A stretch of DNA of 64,000 nt from NCBI RefSeq assembly GCF_024748615.1, contig NZ_CP087168.1, positions 1,984,001 to 2,048,000 of the forward strand, in the 5' to 3' direction. Of the stretch, positions 42,515-50,945 are shown piece after piece; within the stretch, counting starts at the first letter, position 1; each line of letters begins with the position of its first letter. This stretch comes from Pseudomonas sp. B21-048. Lineage in GTDB: Bacteria > Pseudomonadota > Gammaproteobacteria > Pseudomonadales > Pseudomonadaceae. The notes under the pieces were generated by a model, which had not been told where the DNA came from, searched no databases, and saw only the letters and a program-made list of their open reading frames with translations. Both the position numbers and the translations under genes were made by a program.

Positions 42515-44041
42515 TTGAAGCGGTTGCCCCTGCTCAAAGCCGCAGTGCTGTTTATTGCCGCGGTGTGCCTCTGCCTTTGTGGGCTGCTGTACCTGCAACT
42601 GGAGCAATCGCGTCGACACGATCTGGCGTTGGCCGAGGTTTCTTCGTCGAACCTGACCCGGGCCATGGCGCAGCAGGCCGAAGACACCTTTATGAAAGCC
42701 GATCTGGTGCTGACCAGTCTGGTGGACGGGATTCAGGCTGAGGGCTTCGACGCTGCCCAGACGCCCCGCATGCAAAATAACTTTTCGCGGCGAGTGCAGA
42801 CACTGCATCAGTTGCACGGGATATTCCTGTTCGACAGACAGGGGCAATGGGTCGTGACGTCGTTCGACAATCTGCCTCGTGGCCCAGGTGTGGCGGATCG
42901 GGAATACTTCAGGTTTCACCAGCAGAACATATCGTCCCGGGCACACATCGGCCCGGCGATTCGCAGTCGGGAGAATGGCGAGTGGATCATTCCGGTTTCC
43001 AGGCGAATCAACGATCAGAACGGCAATTTCCAGGGCGTATTGCTCGCTGGAATCAAGATGTCGTGCTTCGATCAATTCTTCAAAAGCTTCAGCCTCGATG
43101 ACAACGGCGCAATGTTTTTGGCGTTGACCGATGGAACACTGCTGGCGAGACGACCTTTTGTGGAATCGCAGATCGGCACGTCATTGGCCCAGGGCGAAAT
43201 TTTTCAAAAACTTCTGCCCAATGCGACATCAGGCAACGCCATGATTGATTCGGTGGTGGATGGCATTGTCCGCTTGTATGGTTATCGTCAGCTCGATACC
43301 TATCCAGTGGTGGTCGCGGCGGCGGCGTCCAGGGATGCGATCCTCAAGGACTGGTGTGACACGGCCATCCAATCCAGTGTGATCGTCGCTCTGGTCATCC
43401 TCGGCGTGGGGTTGTTCGGTTGGGTGTTCGTTCATCAGGTTCGAGCAGGCGAGCGGATCGAGGCCGATTTGCGCCAGGCGCAGAAAACCCTGGAATTGAT
43501 CGCCACCCACGACAGCCTGACCGGGTTGGCCAACCGTCGATTGTTCGAGCGGGCGCTGGAGGCCGAGTTTGGACGCGGTGCCCGACGCTTGAGTCCGCTG
43601 AGCTTGATCATGCTCGATATCGACTATTTCAAGCGCTATAACGACACCTACGGTCATGTGGCCGGGGACCATTGCCTGGCTGAAGTGGCGCGAGCGCTGA
43701 AGAGTTGCTGTCATCGCACCGTCGATCTGGCGGTGCGCTATGGCGGTGAGGAGTTTGCAGTGTTGCTGCCCGATACCGATATCCACGGTGCGCTGACGAT
43801 CGCCGAACAGATCCGTCGCGGCGTCATGGACAAGAGCATCATCCACAGCGGCTCACCTACGGGCTACGTGACGGTCAGCCTAGGCTGTTATTCGTTTGTG
43901 CCCACGGGGCATGACAGCACGGAAATGTTGATCAAGCGCGCGGATGCGGCGCTGTATCAGGCTAAACATTCGGGACGAAATCGTTCGGCGGTGTTGTCCA
44001 TGGAAGGAGGTGTCGAGGCACTGATGCGCTCCGACCGCTGA
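42515..44041 (+). CDS. Membrane sensor diguanylate cyclase (dCache-GGDEF)
   Basis: About 508 residues from a TTG start at 42515; the frame is open to TTG 42431 and the start is uncertain. TM1 LLKAAVLFIAAVCLCLCGLL, a periplasmic Cache-like sensor (~260 residues, with GIFLFDRQGQWVVTSFDNLP), TM2 SSVIVALVILGVGLFGWVFV, then GGDEF. The active site is RYGGEEFAVLLP and the inhibitory I-site RTVD lies five residues before it. It should make cyclic-di-GMP with product inhibition. The ligand is unknown. Confidence 0.88.
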   Translation: MKRLPLLKAAVLFIAAVCLCLCGLLYLQLEQSRRHDLALAEVSSSNLTRAMAQQAEDTFMKADLVLTSLVDGIQAEGFDAAQTPRMQNNFSRRVQTLHQLHGIFLFDRQGQWVVTSFDNLPRGPGVADREYFRFHQQNISSRAHIGPAIRSRENGEWIIPVSRRINDQNGNFQGVLLAGIKMSCFDQFFKSFSLDDNGAMFLALTDGTLLARRPFVESQIGTSLAQGEIFQKLLPNATSGNAMIDSVVDGIVRLYGYRQLDTYPVVVAAAASRDAILKDWCDTAIQSSVIVALVILGVGLFGWVFVHQVRAGERIEADLRQAQKTLELIATHDSLTGLANRRLFERALEAEFGRGARRLSPLSLIMLDIDYFKRYNDTYGHVAGDHCLAEVARALKSCCHRTVDLAVRYGGEEFAVLLPDTDIHGALTIAEQIRRGVMDKSIIHSGSPTGYVTVSLGCYSFVPTGHDSTEMLIKRADAALYQAKHSGRNRSAVLSMEGGVEALMRSDR

Positions 44042-44175
44042 AGCTTTCCTCCTTCGGGAGGATCACCCACTGCAAGCCTCGCGCCTTTAGTCGCCTGATT
44101 TACTCGCCGCGGCAACTGCCATGGCGCTGCCCGGTCACAACTGGATACCGCCCAATCCGTTGCGAGCGTCGGATC

Positions 44176-44970
44176 ATGAAGAACCTGAAAATCGCCACCT
44201 TCAACGTCAACGGCCTGCGCGCCCGCTTGCCGAATCTGCTGGCCTGGCTTGCGCGAGAACAGCCAGACATCGCCTGCTTGCAAGAACTTAAATCGGTCGA
44301 CGGCGCGTTCCCCGTCGCCGAACTGGAGGCGGCCGGGTATGGCGCCGTCTGGCACGGCCAGGTGTCGTGGAACGGGGTGGCGATTCTGGCGCGTGATGCG
44401 CAACCGCTGGAGAGCCGGCGCGGTTTGCCGGGTGATGACAGCGATACCCATAGCCGTTACGTGGAAGCTGCCGTGCATGGGGTTCTAGTGGGTTGTCTGT
44501 ACCTGCCCAATGGCAATCCGCAGCCGGGACCGAAGTTCGATTACAAACTGGCGTGGTTCGAGCGGCTGATCTCGCACGCCAAGGACCTACAGAGCAGCGA
44601 CCATCCTGTGGTGCTGGCCGGCGATTACAACGTGGTGCCCACTGATCTGGACATCTACAACCCGCGCTCCTGGCTCAAGGACGCGCTGCTGCAACCCGAG
44701 AGCCGTGCGTGTTATCAGCGGCTGCTGGATCAGGGTTGGACCGATTCTCTGCGTTATCTGTATCCAGAGGAGCGGATCTACACCTTCTGGGATTATTTCC
44801 GTCAGCACTGGCAGAAAAACTCGGGGTTGCGAATCGATCATTTGCTGCTCAACCCGGCACTGAGTCCTTACCTGCAAGAGGCCGGCGTTGATGCCTGGGT
44901 TCGCAACGAACCTCATGCCAGCGATCATGCGCCGACATGGATTCGATTGGGTTCGCGCAAGCGTCGATAG
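44176..44970 (+). CDS. xth: Exodeoxyribonuclease III family (AP endonuclease)
   Basis: 264 residues. ATFNVNGLRARLPNLLAWL, CLQELKS, VVLAGDYNVVPTDLDIYNP and the final SDHAPTWIRL are the metal and catalytic motifs of ExoIII/APE enzymes, all present. It nicks DNA at abasic sites and trims 3' ends in base excision repair. Full length; stand-alone gene 206 nt downstream of the cyclase. Confidence 0.92.
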   Translation: MKNLKIATFNVNGLRARLPNLLAWLAREQPDIACLQELKSVDGAFPVAELEAAGYGAVWHGQVSWNGVAILARDAQPLESRRGLPGDDSDTHSRYVEAAVHGVLVGCLYLPNGNPQPGPKFDYKLAWFERLISHAKDLQSSDHPVVLAGDYNVVPTDLDIYNPRSWLKDALLQPESRACYQRLLDQGWTDSLRYLYPEERIYTFWDYFRQHWQKNSGLRIDHLLLNPALSPYLQEAGVDAWVRNEPHASDHAPTWIRLGSRKRR

Positions 44971-45083
44971 TCTTGGCGTGTGCGGCGATTGGCTAAATCA
45001 ATTGTCAGTCCGACCGTGTTTTCCCTTATACATGGCGCCCATCGGCGGAGCGATCCGCGGACCTCTGCATAAAGGATTGAGCG

Positions 45084-45923
45084 ATGAGCGAGACACGACT
45101 GAAAAATCTTGCGCTGTACCTGCAGCGCCTGGGCTTCGATGCGCCCCCGGCGCCGACCCTGGAAACCCTGCGCCAACTGCAACTGCGTCACACGGGTGCC
45201 TTCCCGTTCGAAAACCTCACCACGTTATTGGGCGAACCGGTGCTCATCGATCTGCCGTCCATAGAGCAGAAAGTCCTGCACGACGGTCGTGGTGGCTACT
45301 GCTATGAGCTCAACAACCTGTTCCTGGCCTTGCTTCAGGCACTGGGCTTCGACGCACGTGGCATCACCGGTCGCGTGGTCATGGGTCAGCCCGAAGGCGC
45401 ATGGACCGCTCGCACCCACCGCTTGAGCCTGGTGACCCTCGACGGCGTGCGCTACATCACCGACGTCGGCTTCGGCGGTATGGTGCCCACCGCACCGCTA
45501 ATGCTGGATACCGACGCCGAGCAGTTCACCCCTCACGAACCCTATCGCATCGAACCGCACGCCGACGGCTACACCCTGCGCGCCAACGTCGGCGGTGAAT
45601 GGCGGGCGATGTACATCTTCGATCTGCAGCGTCAGGAAGACATCGATTACACCCTCGGCAACTGGTACGTCTCGACCTATCCCGAATCGTCCTTTCTCAA
45701 ACAATTGATGGTGGCGCGGACCGGGGAGGGATGGCGGCGGACGCTGAACAATGGCAGTTTTGCCATTCATCGCATGGGCACCGCCAGCGAGCGGCGTGAG
45801 GTGACGGATGCGCAGGAGTTGATTGGGTTGCTGGAAAGTGAATTCGGAATTCGTGTGCCGGCGCAGGAGGTATTGAAGCGGGTACTTGACCGGTTGATTG
45901 GGCCTGTATCACAGGCAAATTGA
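45084..45923 (+). CDS. nat: Arylamine N-acetyltransferase
   Basis: 279 residues. The catalytic triad is Cys73 (GRGGYCYELNNLF), the His in ARTHRLSLVTL and the Asp in YITDVGFGGMVPT. FPFENLTTLLG is the usual N-terminal motif. It transfers acetyl from acetyl-CoA to arylamines and hydrazines. Full family length. A hairpin terminator follows at 45932-45965. Confidence 0.93.
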   Translation: MSETRLKNLALYLQRLGFDAPPAPTLETLRQLQLRHTGAFPFENLTTLLGEPVLIDLPSIEQKVLHDGRGGYCYELNNLFLALLQALGFDARGITGRVVMGQPEGAWTARTHRLSLVTLDGVRYITDVGFGGMVPTAPLMLDTDAEQFTPHEPYRIEPHADGYTLRANVGGEWRAMYIFDLQRQEDIDYTLGNWYVSTYPESSFLKQLMVARTGEGWRRTLNNGSFAIHRMGTASERREVTDAQELIGLLESEFGIRVPAQEVLKRVLDRLIGPVSQAN

Positions 45924-45931
45924 GCACTCGC

Positions 45932-45965
45932 GAAGGGGCGGATCTGATCCATTCGCCCCTTTTGC
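45932..45965 (+). terminator. Intrinsic terminator after nat
   Basis: AAGGGGCG and CGCCCCTT pair around a 13-nt loop and are followed by TTGCTTTT. It sits just before brnA's stop on the opposite strand and may end both transcripts. Confidence 0.7.
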
Positions 45966-45983
45966 TTTTGGTCGGTGTTGTGT

Positions 45984-46328
45984 CTAGGAGCGAACTTCAA
46001 GCTCCATCACATGATGGATTTCGCTGAGGGCCTCTGACAATTTTTTTTCCAGGCTTTTCAGCTCGGAGGCGGTGATGCCTTTTTTGAAATGCCCGACATC
46101 GGTAACAGCAGTGTTCTGATCGGGCTTCGCCGTTTTGCTTGTGTCGCTGAGCAATGCCTGGCGCAACGTATTGTTGATCACCGTCTGGTAGCCATACCCC
46201 TCGCTTTCTGCCGACGCACGCGCGGCCTCTATGACGACATCATCGAGCATGATGGTGATTCGGGTCTTGCCTTTGCTGGAGGCAACCGCTCCACGCTTGG
46301 CGTTGCTGAAGTCGTATTCATCTTTCAT
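45984..46328 (-). CDS. brnA: BrnA-type antitoxin
   Basis: 114 residues. TRITIMLDDVVIEAARASAE and YGYQTVINNTLRQALL form the ribbon-helix-helix DNA-binding region of BrnA antitoxins. It neutralises BrnT and represses the operon. It starts 3 nt after brnT, the usual toxin-first order. The C-terminal tail (ITASELKSLEKKLSEALSEI) is longer than in some members. Confidence 0.82.
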   Translation of the reverse strand: MKDEYDFSNAKRGAVASSKGKTRITIMLDDVVIEAARASAESEGYGYQTVINNTLRQALLSDTSKTAKPDQNTAVTDVGHFKKGITASELKSLEKKLSEALSEIHHVMELEVRS

Positions 46329-46331
46329 CGG

Positions 46332-46613
46332 TCAAGCCTCCATATAGTGGCGACGCTCGTTTTTGGTGGCGATGCGCGCGGAAATGATTCGCACGAAATT
46401 CGGGTCGCGGTAGGTGTATGCAACGACCAGCAGTCGACCTTTGGCATCCAGCCCGATGATGATCCATCGCGGCTCATCATGGTGGTTGTCCTGAAGCGTC
46501 AGCGCTCGTTCGTCATAAAACACGGGTTCTGTCTCTGCGAGGCTGACGCCTTGATGCTTTAGTTTGTTGGCCGCGTTCTTTGCCTTGTGGTACTGAATTT
46601 CGAATGACTTCAT
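46332..46613 (-). CDS. brnT: BrnT-type ribonuclease toxin
   Basis: 93 residues from ATG 46613. AANKLKHQGVSLAETEPVFY, WIIIGLDAKGRLLVVAYTYR and VRIISARIATKNERRHYME match BrnT, a RelE-fold RNase. The conserved HxVxF-like start is here HQGVSLAE. An AT-rich promoter with TATACAT/GTATGCATAA half-sites lies directly upstream, the expected place for BrnTA autoregulation. Confidence 0.82.
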   Translation of the reverse strand: MKSFEIQYHKAKNAANKLKHQGVSLAETEPVFYDERALTLQDNHHDEPRWIIIGLDAKGRLLVVAYTYRDPNFVRIISARIATKNERRHYMEA

Positions 46614-46787
46614 TATGCATACTTTATATGTATAAGCGAGAGGCGGCCGTGCCGGCGGTCGCTTGGAAAGCAAAAGATTAGCGGTGGGGAGGGAAAGGGG
46701 AGGAAGGATGTATTTCAAGAGTTTTTTAGGCTGGGGGCTCTATGGCTAAAGGGCGGTGTGAACATCTGTCCATAATTTGACTAGCTG

Positions 46788-46799
46788 GTTGTATACAAC
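46788..46799. promoter_or_regulatory. Palindromic operator-like site upstream of permease
   Basis: GTTGTATACAAC is a perfect 12-bp palindrome, 70 bp before the permease ATG. TTGTATACAA is the form bound by many GntR/FCD regulators. It suggests substrate-controlled repression. Confidence 0.5.
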
Positions 46800-46869
46800 T
46801 CTATAGACATTTGTCCTGACTATTGAATACAGTGTGCGCACAACAAAAACCAGGGAACCCCCCCCAACC

Positions 46870-48387
46870 ATGAAAACGCCCCATGTTTCACAACAACGGC
46901 CCGAGGATGAGAATCTCGGGATCGGCGCGAATATGGCTTACGGCCTGCAACACGTTCTGACCATGTATGGCGGTATCGTCGCGGTGCCTTTGATCATCGG
47001 CCAAGCGGCCGGGCTCTCGCCGGCGGACATCGGTTTGTTGATTGCTGCTTCATTGTTTGCAGGGGGGCTGGCGACGTTGCTGCAGACCCTGGGTTTACCG
47101 TTTTTCGGTTGTCAGTTACCGCTGGTGCAGGGTGTGTCGTTCTCCGGCGTTGCGACCATGGTGGCGATTGTCAGCAGTGGTGGGGAGGGCGGCTTTCAGT
47201 CGATTCTCGGGGCGGTGATTGCCGCGTCGCTGATCGGCTTGCTGATCACGCCGGTGTTCTCGCGAATCACCAAGTTCTTTCCGCCGCTGGTGACGGGCAT
47301 TGTGATCACCACTATCGGCCTGACGCTGATGCCGGTGGCCGCACGCTGGGCCATGGGCGGCAACAGCCATGCCCCGGACTTCGGCAGCATGGCAAACATC
47401 GGTCTGGCGGCGGTGACGCTGGTGCTGGTACTGCTGCTGAGCAAAATCGGCAGTGCGACCATCTCCCGTTTGTCGATTCTCTTGGCCATGGTCATCGGCA
47501 CGCTCATTGCCGTGGTCCTCGGCATGGCGGATTTCTCGTCCGTCACCCAAGGCCCGATGTTCGGCTTCCCGGCACCGTTTCATTTCGGCATGCCCACCTT
47601 CCACTTCGCCGCGATTCTGTCGATGTGCATTGTGATCATGGTGACCCTGGTGGAAACCTCCGCCGACATCCTGGCCGTCGGTGAAATCATCGGCACCAAG
47701 GTCGATTCCAAACGCTTGGGCAACGGCCTGCGCGCCGACATGCTGTCGAGCATGGTCGCGCCGATCTTCGGTTCCTTCACCCAGAGCGCCTTCGCCCAGA
47801 ACGTCGGGCTGGTAGCGGTAACCGGGATCAAGAGCCGTTTCGTGGTGGCCACCGGTGGGGTGTTCCTGGTGGTGCTTGGATTGCTGCCGTTCATGGGGCG
47901 GGTTATCGCCGCCGTGCCGACCTCCGTGCTCGGCGGCGCCGGCATTGTGCTGTTCGGCACCGTGGCGGCCAGTGGCATTCGGACGCTGTCCAAGGTCGAC
48001 TACCGCAACAACGTCAACCTGATCATCGTCGCCACCTCCATCGGCTTCGGCATGATCCCCATCGCCGCTCCGAACTTCTACGACCACTTCCCCAGCTGGT
48101 TCGCGACAATCTTCCACTCGGGCATCAGCTCCTCGGCGATCATGGCCATCGTCCTGAACCTGACCTTCAACCACCTCACGGCCGGCAACTCGGATCAACA
48201 ATCGGTGTTTGCGGCCGGTACCGAGCGTGTCTTGCGTTATCAGGACCTGGCGGCGTTGCGGGAGGGGGATTACTTCAGCGAAGGCAAGCTGCGTGACTGC
48301 GACGTGAATGAGATTCCGGTGGTGGAGGCAGAGCATGGACATACAGAGCCGCGGGCGGCGCATGCGAAAAGCAGTGAGCATGTCTGA
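46870..48387 (+). CDS. Nucleobase:cation symporter-2 (xanthine/urate-type permease)
   Basis: About 505 residues with 12-14 membrane segments. The NCS2 signature QNVGLVAVTG is present, and GLQHVLTMYGGIVAVPLIIG and VETSADILAVGEIIG are typical of the xanthine/uric-acid branch. It imports purine bases with protons or Na+. ATG 46870 follows a C-run; a GTG at 46834 is less likely. The exact substrate is not decided by sequence. No purine catabolic genes adjoin. Confidence 0.88.
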   Translation: MKTPHVSQQRPEDENLGIGANMAYGLQHVLTMYGGIVAVPLIIGQAAGLSPADIGLLIAASLFAGGLATLLQTLGLPFFGCQLPLVQGVSFSGVATMVAIVSSGGEGGFQSILGAVIAASLIGLLITPVFSRITKFFPPLVTGIVITTIGLTLMPVAARWAMGGNSHAPDFGSMANIGLAAVTLVLVLLLSKIGSATISRLSILLAMVIGTLIAVVLGMADFSSVTQGPMFGFPAPFHFGMPTFHFAAILSMCIVIMVTLVETSADILAVGEIIGTKVDSKRLGNGLRADMLSSMVAPIFGSFTQSAFAQNVGLVAVTGIKSRFVVATGGVFLVVLGLLPFMGRVIAAVPTSVLGGAGIVLFGTVAASGIRTLSKVDYRNNVNLIIVATSIGFGMIPIAAPNFYDHFPSWFATIFHSGISSSAIMAIVLNLTFNHLTAGNSDQQSVFAAGTERVLRYQDLAALREGDYFSEGKLRDCDVNEIPVVEAEHGHTEPRAAHAKSSEHV

Positions 48388-48413
48388 CGGCGGTACCCGA
48401 TAAAAAGGCAGGT

Positions 48414-48450
48414 AAAGTCAAAAGATCGCAGCCTGCGATCTTTTGACTTT
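48414..48450. terminator. Long hairpin after the permease (18-bp perfect stem)
   Basis: AAAGTCAAAAGATCGCAG pairs perfectly with CTGCGATCTTTTGACTTT around one base. The GATCGCAG core is a common Pseudomonas intergenic hairpin. It may end transcription in either direction. Confidence 0.65.
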
Positions 48451-48510
48451 ATGGCGAGCACAAAAAAGCCCCTGAACCTTTCGATTCTGGGGCTTTTCGA
48501 TTTTGCTGTC

Positions 48511-48586
<76 letters not shown>

Positions 48587-48811
48587 ATGGCGTCTATGTT
48601 ACTGATTCAAAAAGAGAAGTCAAGCCTCTGTTGGCGGTTTGATGTTTTCATCGGATCAGAGGGGGTTATCGGTCATTGGCGGTTACCAGAATCGCGGTAG
48701 AGGTCTACCATGGTCGCCCGGAAGTGGTGACACGCGCTGCCGGCCCTCAGCCGAAAAGGTATGCGCCATGAATCACCCAATCCTCACACCTCAAAACAGT
48801 GGGGTGTTCGC

Positions 48812-49042
48812 ATGAGCATCGCTCAGATCAGCCTACCCAAAGGCGTTGGCCCGCACGCCGAGAAACTGTTCGACGCAATCACTCAGGCCAGCACCGCTGA
48901 TGAATTGAGCCGCGCAGGCGGCAAGGCCGAAGGTTTTGTCTTGGGCCTGGAAAGCACCAAGGCGATCAAAAGCCAGGTGGCCGAGTCGCTTTATGTGGCC
49001 TATGACGACGCAGCCAGCCAGCGTGCAACCGAATTGGCTTAA
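48812..49042 (+). CDS. Conserved hypothetical protein, 76 residues
   Basis: Starts MSIAQISLPKGVGPHAEKLF at ATG 48812 and continues AITQASTADELSRAGGKAEG and AESLYVAYDDAASQRATEL. Soluble and helical. No family name known to me. Convergent with the next gene, overlapping its end by 4 nt. Confidence 0.65.
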   Translation: MSIAQISLPKGVGPHAEKLFDAITQASTADELSRAGGKAEGFVLGLESTKAIKSQVAESLYVAYDDAASQRATELA

Positions 49043-49239
49043 CCGCCGAAGGTAATGGTGCCGAGCATCAGCTTGGCGTACAGCATCGTGGCGGCCAGTT
49101 GCACCAGCCACAACGCCAGGCCGCCAAGAAACACGCCCGCAGCCACTTGCAGCACCAGGTTATTACCGCGCTTGGCCGAGGAGCGGGGCACAAAGTGGTC
49201 CAGCTCGTCGCGGTCGGCGCGTAAGTCATCGTTTTTCAT
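49039..49239 (-). CDS. Small membrane protein
   Basis: 66 residues from ATG 49239. Charged N-terminus MKNDDLRADRDELDHFVPRS, then one long hydrophobic stretch LVLQVAAGVFLGGLALWLVQ continuing LAATMLYAKLMLG. Likely one or two membrane spans. Function unknown. Confidence 0.65.
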   Translation of the reverse strand: MKNDDLRADRDELDHFVPRSSAKRGNNLVLQVAAGVFLGGLALWLVQLAATMLYAKLMLGTITFGG

Positions 49240-49365
49240 GTGGGTTCTCAAGAATTCTCGGGTGTACTCATAACCTATGGGGTCGCCGCATCGCCGGTCC
49301 CACATTTTGATCTGCGTGCAGTCTAGAGCGACCGGTCGCCGAACTGGGAATTATCAAAGACAAAC

Positions 49366-49397
49366 AAAAAACGGGAAGCCACATGGCTTCCCGTTTT
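49366..49397 (-). terminator. Intrinsic terminator of the aminotransferase gene
   Basis: On the minus strand AACGGGAAGCC, loop ATGT, GGCTTCCCGTT and then TTTTG form a strong hairpin and T-tract, 16 nt after the stop codon. Confidence 0.85.
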
Positions 49398-49412
49398 CAA
49401 TCACGCGAAGAC

Positions 49413-50609
49413 TCAGATCACCTGAACGATGGCCTTGGTCACGGCATCGATGTTGCTCTGGTTCAGCGCGGCGACGCAGATGCGGCCGGTGTCCAGGGCG
49501 TAGATGCCGAACTCGCTGCGCAGACGGGTTACCTGCTCAACCGTCAGGCCGGAGTAGGAGAACATGCCGCGCTGGCGGCCGACGAAACTGAAATCACGCT
49601 GTGGAGCGTTTTTCGCCAGCAGGTCGACCATCTGGATGCGCATGCCGCGAATCCGCAGGCGCATTTCTGCCAGTTCTTCTTCCCACTGGGCGCGCAGGAC
49701 CGGGCTGTTCAGCACCGCGGCGACGATGCTTGCACCGTGGGTCGGCGGGTTGGAGTAGTTGGTGCGGATCACGCGTTTGACTTGCGACAGTACGCGCGCG
49801 CTTTCTTCTTTCGACTCGCTGACGATCGACAGGGCGCCCACGCGCTCGCCGTACAGCGAGAAAGATTTGGAGAACGAGCTGGAAACGAAGAAGGTCAGGT
49901 CCGATTCGGCGAACAGACGCACGGCCGCGGCGTCTTCATCGATACCGTCGCCAAAGCCCTGGTAGGCCATGTCGAGGAACGGCACGTGACCTTTCGCTTT
50001 CACGACTTCCAGCACGTTTTTCCAGTCCGCCGGGCTCAGGTCCACGCCGGTCGGGTTGTGGCAGCAAGCGTGCAGCACAACGATAGAGCCGGACGGCAGG
50101 GCGTTCAGGTCTTCCAGCAGGCCGGCGCGGTTAACGTCGTGGGTGGCGGCGTCGTAGTAGCGATAGTTCTGCACCGGGAAACCGGCGGTTTCGAACAGTG
50201 CGCGGTGGTTTTCCCAGCTCGGGTCGCTGATTGCCACGACGGCGTTCGGCAACAGTTGCTTGAGGAAGTCGGCACCGATTTTCAGCGCGCCGGTACCGCC
50301 GACAGCTTGGGTGGTGATAACCCGGCCAGCGGCGATCAGCGGCGAATCATTGCCGAACAGCAGTTTTTGCACGGCCTGGTCGTAGGCAGCGATGCCGTCG
50401 ATCGGCAGGTAGCCACGGGAAACGTGTTGAGCGGCGCGAATCGTCTCGGCTTCGACAACGGCGCGCAGGAGTGGAATTCGCCCCTCCTCGTCGCAGTAAA
50501 CACCAACCCCCAGGTTGACCTTGTTGGTGCGGGTATCGGCATTGAATGCTTCGTTGAGGCCCAGGATTGGATCGCGTGGTGCCATTTCGACAGCGGAGAA
50601 CAGGCTCAT
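49413..50609 (-). CDS. tyrB: Aspartate/aromatic amino acid aminotransferase (class I PLP)
   Basis: 398 residues. The PLP lysine lies in VSSSFSKSFSLYGERVG; the AspC/TyrB-type start PRDPILGLNEAFNADTRTNK and LHACCHNPTGVDLSPADWK are clear. It transfers amino groups from aspartate or aromatic amino acids to 2-oxoglutarate. Sequence alone does not separate AspC from TyrB; Pseudomonas uses one such enzyme for both (PhhC-like). It is divergent from uvrB. Confidence 0.87.
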   Translation of the reverse strand: MSLFSAVEMAPRDPILGLNEAFNADTRTNKVNLGVGVYCDEEGRIPLLRAVVEAETIRAAQHVSRGYLPIDGIAAYDQAVQKLLFGNDSPLIAAGRVITTQAVGGTGALKIGADFLKQLLPNAVVAISDPSWENHRALFETAGFPVQNYRYYDAATHDVNRAGLLEDLNALPSGSIVVLHACCHNPTGVDLSPADWKNVLEVVKAKGHVPFLDMAYQGFGDGIDEDAAAVRLFAESDLTFFVSSSFSKSFSLYGERVGALSIVSESKEESARVLSQVKRVIRTNYSNPPTHGASIVAAVLNSPVLRAQWEEELAEMRLRIRGMRIQMVDLLAKNAPQRDFSFVGRQRGMFSYSGLTVEQVTRLRSEFGIYALDTGRICVAALNQSNIDAVTKAIVQVI

Positions 50610-50945
50610 TATTGCGGCGGCTCTGAATGGAGTGTGGAGGGACGTGTCGCGCTCCAGCCGAATGCACTAGAGCGGTGCACAAACGGGGAGCTAGTATAGA
50701 GGCCATTAATGATTGATGGCGACAGGGGATTCGGCTTTTACGGTAAGTTTTTCGAATTATTTTTCGGTCGTTGGTCGAGCGGTGTCGTCAAAGGATCTAG
50801 TCGATGTAGGACGTTTGCCTTGAAAGCGATGGCAATCGGCTCCACATTGAGCGTAATCCAGTTTTTTCTTCGGGCGACCTCGGTCGTTTGCGGTCTTTTT
50901 CGTTCGTGCCCGGTCAGCCGTGCAGATGCGAACCCAGAGGTAGTT

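Noticed and set aside
47116..48381. His/Gln-rich minus-strand frame opposite the permease
   Set aside because: Composition reflects antisense of hydrophobic codons; no ribosome site.
49383..50699. 438-codon plus-strand frame over the aminotransferase
   Set aside because: Antisense shadow of a high-GC gene with an intact PLP enzyme on the other strand.
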